Shown one piece after another: positions 20,601 through 32,100 of a DNA stretch of 64,000 nucleotides (its first letter is position 1; every line of letters starts with the position of its first letter). Below the pieces are notes generated by a model that worked only from the letters and a program-made list of their open reading frames with translations, searched no databases and was not told the origin of the DNA. The DNA comes from Atherix ibis (Eukaryota > Arthropoda > Insecta > Diptera > Athericidae), in contig OY282609.1 of assembly GCA_958298945.1 (NCBI GenBank), positions 28,679,212-28,743,211 on the forward strand, read 5' to 3'. The position numbers and the translations under genes are program-made.

Positions 20601-23419
20601 CGATAACTTCCTCTTCATCTCAGTGACTGTCATTTTAGCTATACTTTCTTCTATGACAAAATTCCACCTATTCCTCAACTCCTTGATCTTTCGGTTTCAA
20701 TTTTCCAAATCTATCTTTAAACTTTTCTGGGCTTAACAAACATAATCTTTTACTGGCACACGATTCCGACAGTAAAATGGATACACACATAGAAATATCT
20801 CAAGCCCTGATATTGGACTCGCAGACGGCTTAAAAATCTGAGCATGTTTTTGTGACAAGAGTCCTAAAAAAACTCCGTCTGCGATCCATTAAAATAGTGC
20901 TTTCGATCTCATCCCCTGGTCCACGAAAAAATGTCTGACAGTGGTTATTAACTATAACCAAAAAATACATATTAAAACAAACTATGGTATATCTCAGTAC
21001 TTTAGTTTCGTTTAGTAGGTTATAGTGTCATCAGAAAAATCTTCTAACTAATTCTAAATAATAAAACTGGAAAGTAACATAAAAAAAGAATTGTTTCTTT
21101 TCTCTTATCTGAAGTCTTTTATTGTATTTTTTTTGGCACTAAAATTTAAATAAATTTGTTTTTAACAGTCACTATTTGAAGTCAGAGAATTTACTTTTAG
21201 ATTTGAATTCGAAAAGTTTTTATTGCAAATCAGATTCAGTCAAGGTTAGTGCATGGTTTTATTTTCAATCTCAGTATCGATATCTGTCGACAACTCTTGG
21301 TAATTGCATATTAATTGCTGCCATTTGAATTTGCTTTCAACAAATTTTTGGGGCTTAAGTTGTGCCGTCGTCTATAAAATCGTCAACAAATCAATCGGTC
21401 GTTGTGAATATTAATCAAGTAACACAATACTTTGGGAATGTCGATTTCTTAGTGTCTGAACACAGTCTGAGATCTTACACACTTTTTGGGCCGACTACTA
21501 AGACTTCACAATCATTTAATATTGTAGAATTTTATAGAATGACACAAAAACAATTTTGATTACTGAATCAGAAAATTTCGAAACAATTTAAGAGACTTGA
21601 AAATAATAGCTTGTCGGCAAATTCATTTAATTCTGTTCTCTTTTGCCTTCTTGTTAGTCTTCTTCTTATTTTCTGTAATAAATTCTTGAATGTTTGTTTT
21701 AGTCTATCTCGACCCGTTGTGTATTTTTATTTTGGCACATTATAAGAAATTTTTATCTATTCTTTTATCCGCCTTACTACTGTAAGCTTGACAGAGCATA
21801 ACTTCCTCTTCCTCTGATACACCCGTTCCTTCCTTCTCCTCTATAGTTTTAGAGTGTTTATTCTTGAAGAAAAAAAACTAAACGCAACGCGAAAGTCCTA
21901 AATATTCTGAAGTAACCGAATTCATTGGACAACATCCAAAATGAATTGCTGCAGATTTGGTTACTCAATAGCAAAACTCACTCACACCGATGTGAGCCTA
22001 TTATCAACTGGAATAGTTGCAAATGTAGCTTTGCACTATTTGAATTAATAAGTATAACTATTATAAGTGCAGCCATATAAATTTCTGGGCGAATAAATAA
22101 GACTTCAGTTGATAATTAGATAAACAACTCCCTTTCTTGATAGTCTAAGAAATTTTTAAGTTTTCGGAAATATTCTCATAATATTTCTTAAGCGATTGTA
22201 CAATAATTCCAATTAAAATAACAACGTTACATATCGAATTAACCAAAAATACTATTCAAATCAAAAGAAACTATTTTCGTATCCCAGAGTTCGTTGAAAA
22301 ATATCAACTAACACATACGTGTAGTTTTGTAACATAAAAATTACCTAATAGCCAATCGAGCCTGTTCTAATCTTCTTTGGTTTTCCGACGAAATACTTAC
22401 ACTCGTGCCAAGACCGAAAACAATTTCTTGTGACTTGACTATTCAGTAATCAATGAGAATAACTATAAATAAATAAATTTTTAAGTTTCGCACAAATTTT
22501 TTTATCAGTTATTTTTCAATTGCCTTGGTGGCATTTTAATTTTTTTTTATAAATTCGATTAGATTAGATCGATAAGATTTGAATTGATAACAACAAATCG
22601 AAATATTTTCCTTATAGCTCGTTACGAAATATGTGCTGATATTCTTGTGGTTTTTTGATAAAAATGTTCTTTTTTTGTATTTCAAATCTTTGTGCAAGAA
22701 TTCATTTGAAATGATAAGAAAATTATCAAAAATTTGCCTGTAAAAAAAATTAAATTTCTAACAAATTTCACGTGCAAATTAATAATTGAAAGTTAGTCAT
22801 AATAAATGGTGGGATATCATGAAAAGCGTCGACTTGGGACCATGAAAAGCGTATCGAAAATTGGTATGCCTTGGTATTAAGGAGTGTGAATTGGGGAAGT
22901 TTTCTGATAAGACCTCCAAAAATAAATAAGTTATGAAAATCGTAAATGAGTAAAATCGCATTTTTTTGGGAATTTTTACAATTCACACTTGCCATTGTAC
23001 GAATTTTTTATGATTCGAAAGTATAAAATGCATGGAAATAAAAGCTATCGTTATCAGGGATTTTTATCCATAGTTAAAATTTTAATTTTGGTATTTTTAA
23101 AAATTTTACAAAAATCCAAAATTAAAATATGGTTTTAGGTTCAAAATAACCGTTTTTTTTCTATTTTAATTGTCGAAAGTTCTGAAGACACATTTTTCTA
23201 TTTTGCCAGAAACCATCAGCATTTCTCATTTAAGTTTTTTGATTTTTCACAATCAGCCATTATTTTTCAAAAACTTTAATTTCGGTGAAAAATCATAGAA
23301 TTTTTAGTTCTAATTCCAAAAACGACTAAAAAGATTGTGACTAAAAACGACTAATTTTTAAACTCACCTAAAATGCCTTTTTTTAGAACAAAATCAATAA
23401 AAAAGACTTAATACTCGTC
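20601..23419. other. AT-rich stretch without recognisable genes
   Basis: No transposon or exon recognised. A 10-nt inverted pair TCGCAGACGG / CCGTCTGCGA lies at about 20818 and 20877. The frames at 21362 and 22768 lack any recognised motif. Confidence 0.5.
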
Positions 23420-24400
23420 AGGAATTCGAGTTTGACACTCCCAGCTTGTTTTTGTCGTCCTGTCTAACGCTGTCGCTCCACCTCTACCTCATCATCTGGG
23501 ACCATAAATGGCGCCACTGTACACTTTCAGGACAAGATCTTCATTATCCACACGGATAATGTCTTCAGGCCAACTTAATTTAACATAATCCAGGATTACC
23601 CTCTACGATTTCGGTGCCTATATAACGACGAGATTCGGCTATTTAACGACGATTCATTAAAGGATCTTCCTTTTGAAAGAGGAGAAGAGTTTACCAGGTA
23701 AAAGAGAACGCACAAAAGTGCGTCTATTTGCCGGAGACAATTGTGGATGTTAAAAGGCTTCAGCTGATTTTGCTCTCTGACTAACTAGTCATGGTCAGTC
23801 TAATCAATTTTTCTAGAATGCCGAACTCTCTCATGGATGTGTAAAGTTTTATCCTGACTATGCTACCGTAAGCGTCCCTAAAGTCGATGAACAGATGATG
23901 AATCTGTTGGCCGTATTCCAACAGGTTTTCCATCGACTGCAGCAGAGAGAAGACTGATTTCTTTGGAGTGAAGCCTCTCTTGTTGGGCCCAGTAATTTTT
24001 TTGGCGAATGTGGCCTAATAAAGGTGTGTGAAGACTTTCAGGTAGGTCCCAGTAATTTCGTTGGCCTAGTAAAATAGTGGAGAAGATGGTACTTATCAAC
24101 GTAATAACTCTATTTTTGATACAACACGTGATATCTCCTTTTTTGAGTATAGGACAGACAATGCCGAGGTGCCAGTCATCAGGAGTTGATTCGGTATTCC
24201 ACAGTAGGCCCATTAATTGAGGTGATCCTGACGACACCCCGTGACTTGTGATTCTTCAGTCCACAGATCGTTTTCATAGTTTTTTCGATGTTTGGTGACG
24301 GCAGCATGTATTCCTCAACTGGCGGGACCTCCAACACGTGCTCTGATTGGTTAGTATTTATAAGTTCATCAAAAGGTTCCATCCATTTGGCCGAAAATCT
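23420..24400 (-). mobile_element. LINE reverse transcriptase relic
   Basis: The minus strand, from 24390 downward, carries non-LTR reverse transcriptase pieces in the right order. First comes WMEPFDELIN, then IEKTMKTICGLKNHKSRGV and PDDWHLGIVCPILKKGD. After a garbled part comes IHHLFIDFRDAYGSI with MREFGILEKLIRL, and finally the C-terminal RWSDSVRQDDKNKLGVSN near 23500-23450. The catalytic YADD block and much of the middle are deleted. A local partial duplication around GGYCCAGTAATTT (about 23988 and 24045) adds to the damage. The KKGD block and RW.D.V..D...LGV end are common to several LINE groups, so the clade is left open. Confidence 0.85.
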
Positions 24401-24404
24401 TTAT

Positions 24405-24740
24405 ATCTATTTAGTCGAAAATCAAATTACCGTCTTTACTGTGGCATGATTGATGGTGTTCTACAGGAAAGCATACTTAGCCTTAACCTCTACAACATTG
24501 ATACATACGATATTCTTTACTACAACATTGATACATACGATACTTTACTACATATACAAATGATAGGGCCCACCTAGCATCTTGTAAAAATTCTCCAAAA
24601 CTGATTAACTACGTGATCGAATGCAAAAGTGTCCATGCAACTTTTACACTCCACCATAAACCTGATATCTCAGTTGCAGTGAACTACCAAAATTTACTGA
24701 AGTAGACTATACCGACAAATACTTCTACACAAACGTACTT
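24405..24740 (+). mobile_element. Jockey-type LINE fragment
   Basis: The plus strand reads MIDGVLQESILSLNLYNIDT, a worn form of the Jockey RT block GVPQGSILSPTLYNIYT. About 160 bp later comes KSVHATFTLHHKPDISVAVN, matching the Jockey region that follows the catalytic YADD. The YADD segment is lost. A 27-nt block CTACAACATTGATACATACG is tandemly doubled at about 24489 and 24519. It lies head to head with the LINE relic to its left. Confidence 0.75.
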
Positions 24741-27355
24741 GTAGGTACCTGTAAGAATTATATAAAAAATAATAAGAAAATTATAATACTTTACCCAATC
24801 TCAAATAGAGTAGAACTATCTGAAAAATTCCAAAATAATCCATTAAAACAGTACAATTTCGATAGTTTAATTCTAATTAAATGAGAAATACTAAAAGGAT
24901 AATTTTCCATAATATTATAAATACGAAACTTTTATTCCTATAAAAAATCTAACTTAGGTAAAAGGACAACCACAACTTGACTCCTTTTATACTATTTAAA
25001 AAATATAAAATGTGAATTTTTTTTTAAATATTTTTATAAAAAAGACACGCAAACTTTTATTAAAAATGAAGCACTTTTCATTTCGCATTTATTATAAAAG
25101 AGAACTTTCTTAATGAAGAGAATTTTCTGCTTCATCATATAATATAAAAAGAAATTCTTTTAATATAAATATTTACGAGAATTGAATTTCTTTTTGTACA
25201 TTTCGTATGAAAGAAAATTTGTTTGGTTTCTTTCTCAATAATATTAAGGAGAAAAATGTTCGTTTTGTTTATTTTAGTGTCATTTGTTTTAGGAGCGAGC
25301 GTAAGCTTATTATATCTCATAAATATAAGAATAAATAGTTTCTACATATTTTCATGATTTATTAATTTTAACCCATTTGAAAATTGTGTGTAATTTGGTA
25401 ATATTTAAGACAATAGAAAAGTTTTCGTCATAAATATTATAAATTGAATAAGAAAGCAGGAATGTATTAGGGAGAAATTACGAAAGGGTAAATAATTTCA
25501 ATGTAAATAATACTTTAGGTGGGGAGCGGGGGTGTTTGTTTTAGTGAATGGCAGAGGTACAAAGAAGTTTGTTTTTCTTTCTGTTATTTTTATTTAACCT
25601 TAAATAAAATTAGTTAAAGAAAACAATGTCAAAAACTGATTTAATACCGTTTCAATTGGTTGTAATTTCGAATCTATTCTTTATGATCATAATTTTTCGT
25701 TTTTCCTGCTACATTCAATTTTGTTACCATTGCTTGGCGCGGTTTCTTATTTATGTGTTCGTGTATATTTCAGGTGGAAAATAGAAGGAGCCAAAGAGAC
25801 GTTTGTGTATAAAATGTCCTTGTAGTACTAACCTAAACTACCAATAAATCACCACAAACAAACACCCCCCATTTCGATTCATACAATAATATTTCCTCCT
25901 ACATTCCGTGTATGAACCTAATCGGATGATGGGTTGCTGGGTCGGTACTAAAAATAATATATTTGTATGATTGTATGTCAGAGAAGAGAGAGAAAAAAAC
26001 AATTTACGCAAAAGAATTCTCTTCTTTTATTGATTCAAGGATAGAAATGATATAATTTTATTTGCATAATGACACAATAAGCTGCTGACAAAGTGAACAA
26101 ATTGAACAAATTAGAACAATATTAGGAAATAGGATGGAGAGAATATTTGAATATTTTTTTTCATATACTTATTATCATTTGTATTGTACGCAAATATCCA
26201 TAAGGACATATTTTCCGATTGCTATTATATGCATAAATTCTTCAAGCCAATATTTCCTTTTTTCATTCTACCATCTTCGATTTGAATACTGCGCCTGTGA
26301 CTGTGAGTACTTATTTTCTTAGCATACCACCCCAAATATATACTTGCTTCTATCCAAACTTCTAAGGCTGATGGGGTTTCCCCTCCAGTAAATAGTGACA
26401 AGAGAGGAAGTGTGCTACCAGAATGCTCAATAGAAATAATAATAATAACAAAAATATTAATAGATACGAATAAATTTTCATTATTTTCGTTCAAGTCTTT
26501 CAGCTATTGTAGTTTATGATGAATAGTTTTAGCATATGTGTTCATACTCTTCCCAATCGATCTACCATAAAATTTTTGCCCAAAATATGAATGCATACAC
26601 AAAAAAGTATTTATATTGGCGATGAAAGTTCCTTGTTCAGTTAACACTCAGAATCAGTCAACGTACTCAAACTCTCCGATTACTCTAAACTCGTACAAAG
26701 CATATATCAACGGATAAATAATTGTACAAGTCAGAAATAAAAAAAAAATCTTAATTAATTAATTACTATTTTAATTAAATTATAATCCATCTCATTCTAA
26801 ATTTAAATAAAAGTTATTTCGTTTTATTTTCAATAAAAAAAAAAAAAACAACCACAAAAACCTAAAAAGAGTTGGTCTGGGTCATTGGTCATCGGTTACA
26901 ACTCACCCCATGACTGTTAACCAGGTTATCGACTTTGAAGTGGAAAGGCAAAAGTTTTTTCGAAGGGGTTTAAAGTTCGTGCAATGCAACATGATCTACT
27001 ATTCTTACGAGTACTACCACCTACAATAAAATTCTGATTGCTCCAAGTTCAATGCTCCAATTTTTTAATTAAAATGGACTAAATTTTTTTGCAAAATGTT
27101 TTTTTTTAATGGTAAGGTAGATAAGAGGAGGAGGTGGGGATGGTTGTGGTATTTATGGAAAATAAAATTTTTTTGCTTTTTCTTTTCATTTTTATTTAAT
27201 TTGATTTTTGTGTTTTTTTTTGCATTTTTTTTTAAGGTAATCGTAAAATTTTTCTTTGAGAATTTCGAAAAGCCGCAATCAAAATTGAAGGTTTTCTTTT
27301 AAAAAAGAAAATATTTGTAATTTTTATGAACATTTTATAATTGTTTGTATATAAA
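24741..27355. other. AT-rich stretch without recognisable genes
   Basis: Largely A/T-rich. A G+C-richer patch at about 26870-27050 has no readable protein. Small ORFs at 25135, 26134, 26225 and 27096 follow base composition and have no motif. Confidence 0.5.
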
Positions 27356-27357
27356 TA

Positions 27358-27665
27358 CGGTCTTTGAGGCAAGAAAGATTCATGGGGTTATTTTGTAGCG
27401 CCATGACAATGATGCCAGTTTCTTTAAAGAAACTGGTCGTTAGTTAATTATAGGGAAAAGTTAGTATTAAAAAAAAGGGTTTGAAAAAGGAATAGTTGTG
27501 TTTAAGAGCTCCACAATGGAAATGGTTCTATTCAAATAGAAAATCTGGCTTAAATTGTATAAGATATAGGAAATGGTGAGTTACACGCCACAGGAGGGTC
27601 ATGAAAGACGGAACAATCTGTATTCTGTGAAATTTTTTTTGTTTAGAATTTTGGAATGATTGAAG
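27358..27665 (+). repeat. Unnamed dispersed repeat, copy 1
   Basis: Blocks TTTGAGGCAAGA, GYTATTYTGTWGCGCCA, GGGAATGTGAGTT-like, ACGCCACAGGA, CAATCTGWATTCTG and AGAATTKYGGAAT occur in the same order and similar spacing at 54732-55100. The middle parts diverge. No protein motif or terminal repeat was recognised, so the class of element is unknown. Confidence 0.6.
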
Positions 27666-29980
27666 CGACAACTGCCTCTGTTTGTCCCAATCTATATTTA
27701 TCTACGCATGGTTAATGACTTATAAAAATAAGCAAATTTAAAAAAAAAAAATTGTTTGTTTAATTTTTTAATTATTTTTGTTAAAAAAAAACTTCGATTT
27801 TTTTAAAATGACTAGCAATACTAAAAAAAATCTTCGAGGTACTAATGAATAGTAGGAAAACATTCCCTAAACATTTTCTTCTTGTGTTCTTCTCAATAAG
27901 TTATTTACCCAGCTAAATAACCCCCCCCCCCCCCGTTTTTTTTCATATTATAAGTAAAGAGTTCACCGGTGAGAGGTGAGGTTTATAAAGGATGACAAAT
28001 ATATATGCTGAGGGTGATAATAAGCCTCTGTCATTGTGCACAAATAGCTACCCTCTTGGATTTAAATATCTAAAAGGTAAATTTAAAAAAAAGAAGAAAT
28101 AATTTGGTGACTGTCCGCTAATTTATTTACATAATTACCTTCGTTGATTGAAAAAAGAGTTTTGTGATATTTTTCATCTCCTAAAAATTGAAAGTTTAAA
28201 TAATAAAAAATAGGTGGTAGGTTTTCCTAATTATGGTTATTTATATGAAGTATGGACGAACACTTGAAAAGTACTTCAAAACCAAAGTGTAGATTGGTTT
28301 ATAATAAAACAATTTCACTATTAATATATGATTTTTTTTATTATTTAAAAAAAAAACACCATTCTCTTTTATGTCAATAGAAGATTTAATAATTTTTCTC
28401 ATATTTATACTTAAGTTCTACTCACAAATGGAAATGTCAAACATTTCAAAATAAAATTTGTTGTCTAGACACAATTTTTACCTTATTTTCTTAAAAGAAA
28501 ATTTTCAATGTTAAAGGGGCAAAAAAAATGTCAGTAACTCTCTACGATGATGTACTTGTATTCTAGTCCTTTACACACATAATTGTAGCTAAAAAGTCTA
28601 GACGAACAATTTTATTATATTTCTTCAGATTAAAGTCCTTTTTTAAATATATTGTTTAGGCATTTTAAAGACCACATTTATATGGCCTTTAAAAATTAAA
28701 TTTGTGCTTTCCAAAAATCATTTATAAGTAAATAAAAATATTCTTTTAATAAGATTTATCTTTTTTTTCGCATTGATTTTCGTTTATTCCATTTAAGTTA
28801 TACATACATCGTTTAAATATATGATTGTTTTGAAGATTTTTAATATATTTTTTAAAGAGGTTTTGCAAATGTTTTTGTCATTTAAGAAAAAAAATAAAGT
28901 TTTTGTTAATTTTCTTAAAAATTGATTTTGTGAAATTTGCAGAAATAATAAAAAAGAAATTATAATTGCAAAAATAGAAAAAAATCGTAATTTCTTCAAA
29001 AAACATTTCAAAAATAACAAAAACCTAAGAAACGGACAGAAAACTACTACCAAACGCACTACAACCAATTAAAGGTACTACAACCTCAGTCAAATAAATA
29101 CTACGATCAGAGTCAAAAAATAATTACCAGACTAAATGGCAATTATAGAAATAGTATGACTAAATTCAATTAGTAGAACGTACTTTATTTTAACCAAGAA
29201 AATTAATTTAAAAAAATAGAGTTCAATCTCAGTCTATGAATCGGCAAAAATGTTATTATTATTTTTAATTCTCCTTAAAAATATGCGGAAGCTTTTATTT
29301 AAGAAAAAAAAATTGTCTTTAATGGTTTTTTAAATAAAATATTAAATCTTAAGAATTTTACGTTTTTTTTTCTTTATTCAAATACGATTAATCTTATTTA
29401 TCTGCTGTTTTTTTTTTTTGAAAAATTCGTAACACTTTATTTTCAGTAATTGTTTTCTTTTTTTGTTGTTCGTTCTCTCATTAATTTCAGTTTTTTTCTT
29501 ATTTTTAATAAATTTTTTCCTTATTTTATAAAAAAATTAAGAACTTTTTTTTTTATCTTTAAATTAAGATGTTTGCCATATTTTGAGTATTTAATTTAAT
29601 CGGATTTTTTAATTAAAACAAAATCCCATATGTTTTTATAGATAAAACTTTAAAAAATACTATTAAAAAAATAGAGGAACTTTAATTATTTGGTATTTCG
29701 TTACGGTATTGAGAAAATATATAAAGGAAAATGGCAGAAAACAATGCAGTAAAAAATGTACCATAAAAAGAAGAAAAATAATAAAATCATTCAGAAAAGC
29801 TGGACAGAATACCTGTAATAAAAAAACAAGCAACCATAAAATTAAAAATTAAAAATTTTTTTTGCAAGCTCTTTTTTCTAAGAATTGCAACAAAAGAATT
29901 AGTCATATTTGTTGATGCACGTGTATTAAGTGTAAATCTAAGTTTACATGTATTTTAAATGAGCTTTTTTGATCGTACAG
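27666..29980. other. AT-rich stretch with a poly(C) run
   Basis: Contains an uninterrupted run of 14 C at 27921-27934 in otherwise A/T-rich DNA. No genes or transposons recognised. The 91-codon minus frame at 28793-29068 is Phe/Leu-rich by composition. Confidence 0.55.
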
Positions 29981-30290
29981 GCCCGAACACAATTCTGACG
30001 AGTACCGATTTTATGACTGTTAAAAATTTTCAAAAACCTCCACAATCTGATGGGAGTGAACACAATTGCGAACAGCCACGACAATGTGTGGCGGAGTTAA
30101 GTCGTCGAACAAAATTTACTTTCTAATTTTTCGTTCTCGTCCAATAAGTCTAATTTGTAAATAAATTAAATGAACTTAAAAATTGAATTTATCATAAAAT
30201 ATAAATACATATAAGTAAACTGATCTTTAATCGTTGAAATTGTGTTTGAATTCTTGAACGATTTTTGTTCTCGTTGGAATTGTGTTCAAG
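29981..30290 (+). mobile_element. MITE-like element with short terminal inverted repeats
   Basis: The left end GCCCGAACACAATTCTGACGAG (split: 29981-29992 and 29993-30002) is an imperfect reverse complement of the right end CTCGTTGGAATTGTGTTCA at 30270-30288. Part of the interior (CACAATCTGATGGGAGTGAA) is shared with the shorter copy at 8567-8738. The element is about 310 bp and encodes nothing. Target duplications could not be fixed. Confidence 0.6.
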
Positions 30291-31809
30291 CTGACACACG
30301 TACTATACTAGGTATACATACTAACTAACACATATATGGGCTTTGTACGCAGCCAAAGAACGTAAGCCAAAAAAAAAAAAATTAAATCAAAATAGAAAAT
30401 TGAATATAAAATAAGAAAATCGAAAACATAACCTCTCAAATGGTTGATTTCTTGTATATTAATACTAAAAATTGTTAATAGAGGGGGTTAGACGAAGTAA
30501 AATGGCGACTATGGTATAGAGAAAAGTAAGATGAAAAGAGACAATCCCAAAATAAAAGAGGTAAAAAAAAAACAAATGGAACTTCAATAAAAATAAATAA
30601 CTCACCAAACCCCTCCACCTTCTAAATTGTGGACTGTCTGTCATCTTCTTTGTTCGAATAGTCATTATGATACCATCTATCGTTGGAATTGGTTGCTTTG
30701 CATTGGATTATGGCTCGTTTCTCGTATGTACACATACTATGTACATGTGTACAGGGACAGAGTAGATTAAAATTAATAACAGTAAATAATAGCGATAATA
30801 ATAATATGGAAGAAAGTATCATACCAACGGTGGTATTACGGTTCTTATTCAAAGTCTTAATTTTTCTTCTTCTTTTTGGTTCTGTTCCATTTGAATATTT
30901 CTCTTTGTTCTTTCAAAGTTGTAAGAGAAAAAATTATGTTTCTTAAAAAGGCTGGGCTGTGAACAAAGACCCCAAATATTAATTTCCTGTTCTGGTGACA
31001 TCTCTTTACTTATACTGTACATATATGCATATTTACATATCTTTCACCCACCTCGGCAATTATTTCTTTTGATTTTAGATTCATCTTATCCCCTTTCTCA
31101 AAGCTGAATTTTTGTTGTTTTTTCCTCTTTCTAATTGGGAAAATTTCTTTAATAAAATTTCCATAGTATTCTGAATATTCTTTTAAGTATGATTTTTTGA
31201 GTTGAGTTGTTTTTATTATATTATATTCCGAAAGAGAGCGGAGCGAGAGGAAAAGATGAAAAGGTAAGGATTTTTTTTTGTTGGAATAATTTGCCTCATT
31301 AAAATTTTCGAAGAAATAAGTGAGTTACTGAAAATTAAGTGCATTTTTTTTAAATTATGTTTTCTTATAAATTATAAAGGGTAATTTATTATATTTACCA
31401 AAGTTGTGACGAATTATTTAGTTTACATTGAGAACTTTATTCACCAAAGTTTTTACAGATTCTAATAACCAGTCAATAAGCGACTTTTATCTACCCCACA
31501 AAAAAACGTGTGCGCTAACAAAAAATCCCTTCTTTATCTTTTAAACCCCTTTTTGTTAGTTTCTGCTATGGAATTATCCTTTTGCTGATGACATGTTCCT
31601 TACGATGTATGGCAGAAAAGTAATGCTACTGGGGTGGGAGGAAAGTAATGAAGCTTCCTTGAAGAGACAGCTTGTAGGTTATTTTCTACCAAATCGGTAA
31701 CTGTGGAAGATTTTCGCTGGAATAATCAATTGGGAGGATCGGAAAACTAACTGAAGGTCAGAAAAATGGAGGTCTTCAACATCGAAAACTGATGGAAATG
31801 AGATCATTG
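30291..31809. other. AT-rich stretch without recognisable genes
   Basis: Includes a 9-nt inverted pair TGTACACAT / ATGTGTACA at about 30727-30753. Overlapping short ORFs around 30465-30946 show no motif. Confidence 0.5.
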
Positions 31810-32100
31810 GATGAAAAGGCCATCTTCATCAACTAGTTTTTGTTTGGAAAAAAGAGTCCTGTGATTCTTAAGCCCTTTTATGCATCTAATTTCAGTCCAC
31901 GTGACTCTTTTCTCTTTCCTAAGATCAAAAAGTACATGAAAGGATGTCACTTCAGCACGGTTCATATAATCTAAACGATTCTAACCTAGGAACTGAAGGC
32001 GATTCCAGTTGAAACCTTCAACTGGAATCGCCTTTAATTTAAAAAAATGACATTAATGTTAAAAATAAAATAAAATTGTTAAAACAAAAAATCAGTGTCT
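31810..32100 (+). mobile_element. Mariner element D fragment (irritans-like)
   Basis: The 3' part of a mariner transposase of the same family as mariners B and E. The plus strand reads FSPRDSFLFPKIKKYMKGCH, then FSTV, and after a stop ELKAIPVETF, followed by a 3' flank with AATAAAATTGTTAAAACAAA like the other copies. The C-terminal sequence has been converted into a hairpin at 31997-32033. N-terminal and first catalytic regions are not recognised in the preceding 250 bp. Inactive. Confidence 0.75.
31997..32033. repeat. Perfect 17-bp hairpin inside mariner D
   Basis: AGGCGATTCCAGTTGAA, then ACC, then its exact reverse complement. The first arm is normal mariner sequence (compare mariner B, GAAGGCGATTTCAGTTGAAG). 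The second arm is an inverted duplication of it, consistent with a template-switch event. Confidence 0.9.

Noticed and set aside
20818..20886. 10-nt inverted pair as a structured RNA or terminator
   Set aside because: The arms are short, the loop is about 48 nt, and no surrounding element supports a function.
27096..27302. Phe/Lys-rich ORFs throughout the A/T-rich stretches (for example 27096, 28793, 51554, 53169)
   Set aside because: Residue content simply follows AAA/TTT-rich codons, there are no motifs, and no supporting splice or promoter context.
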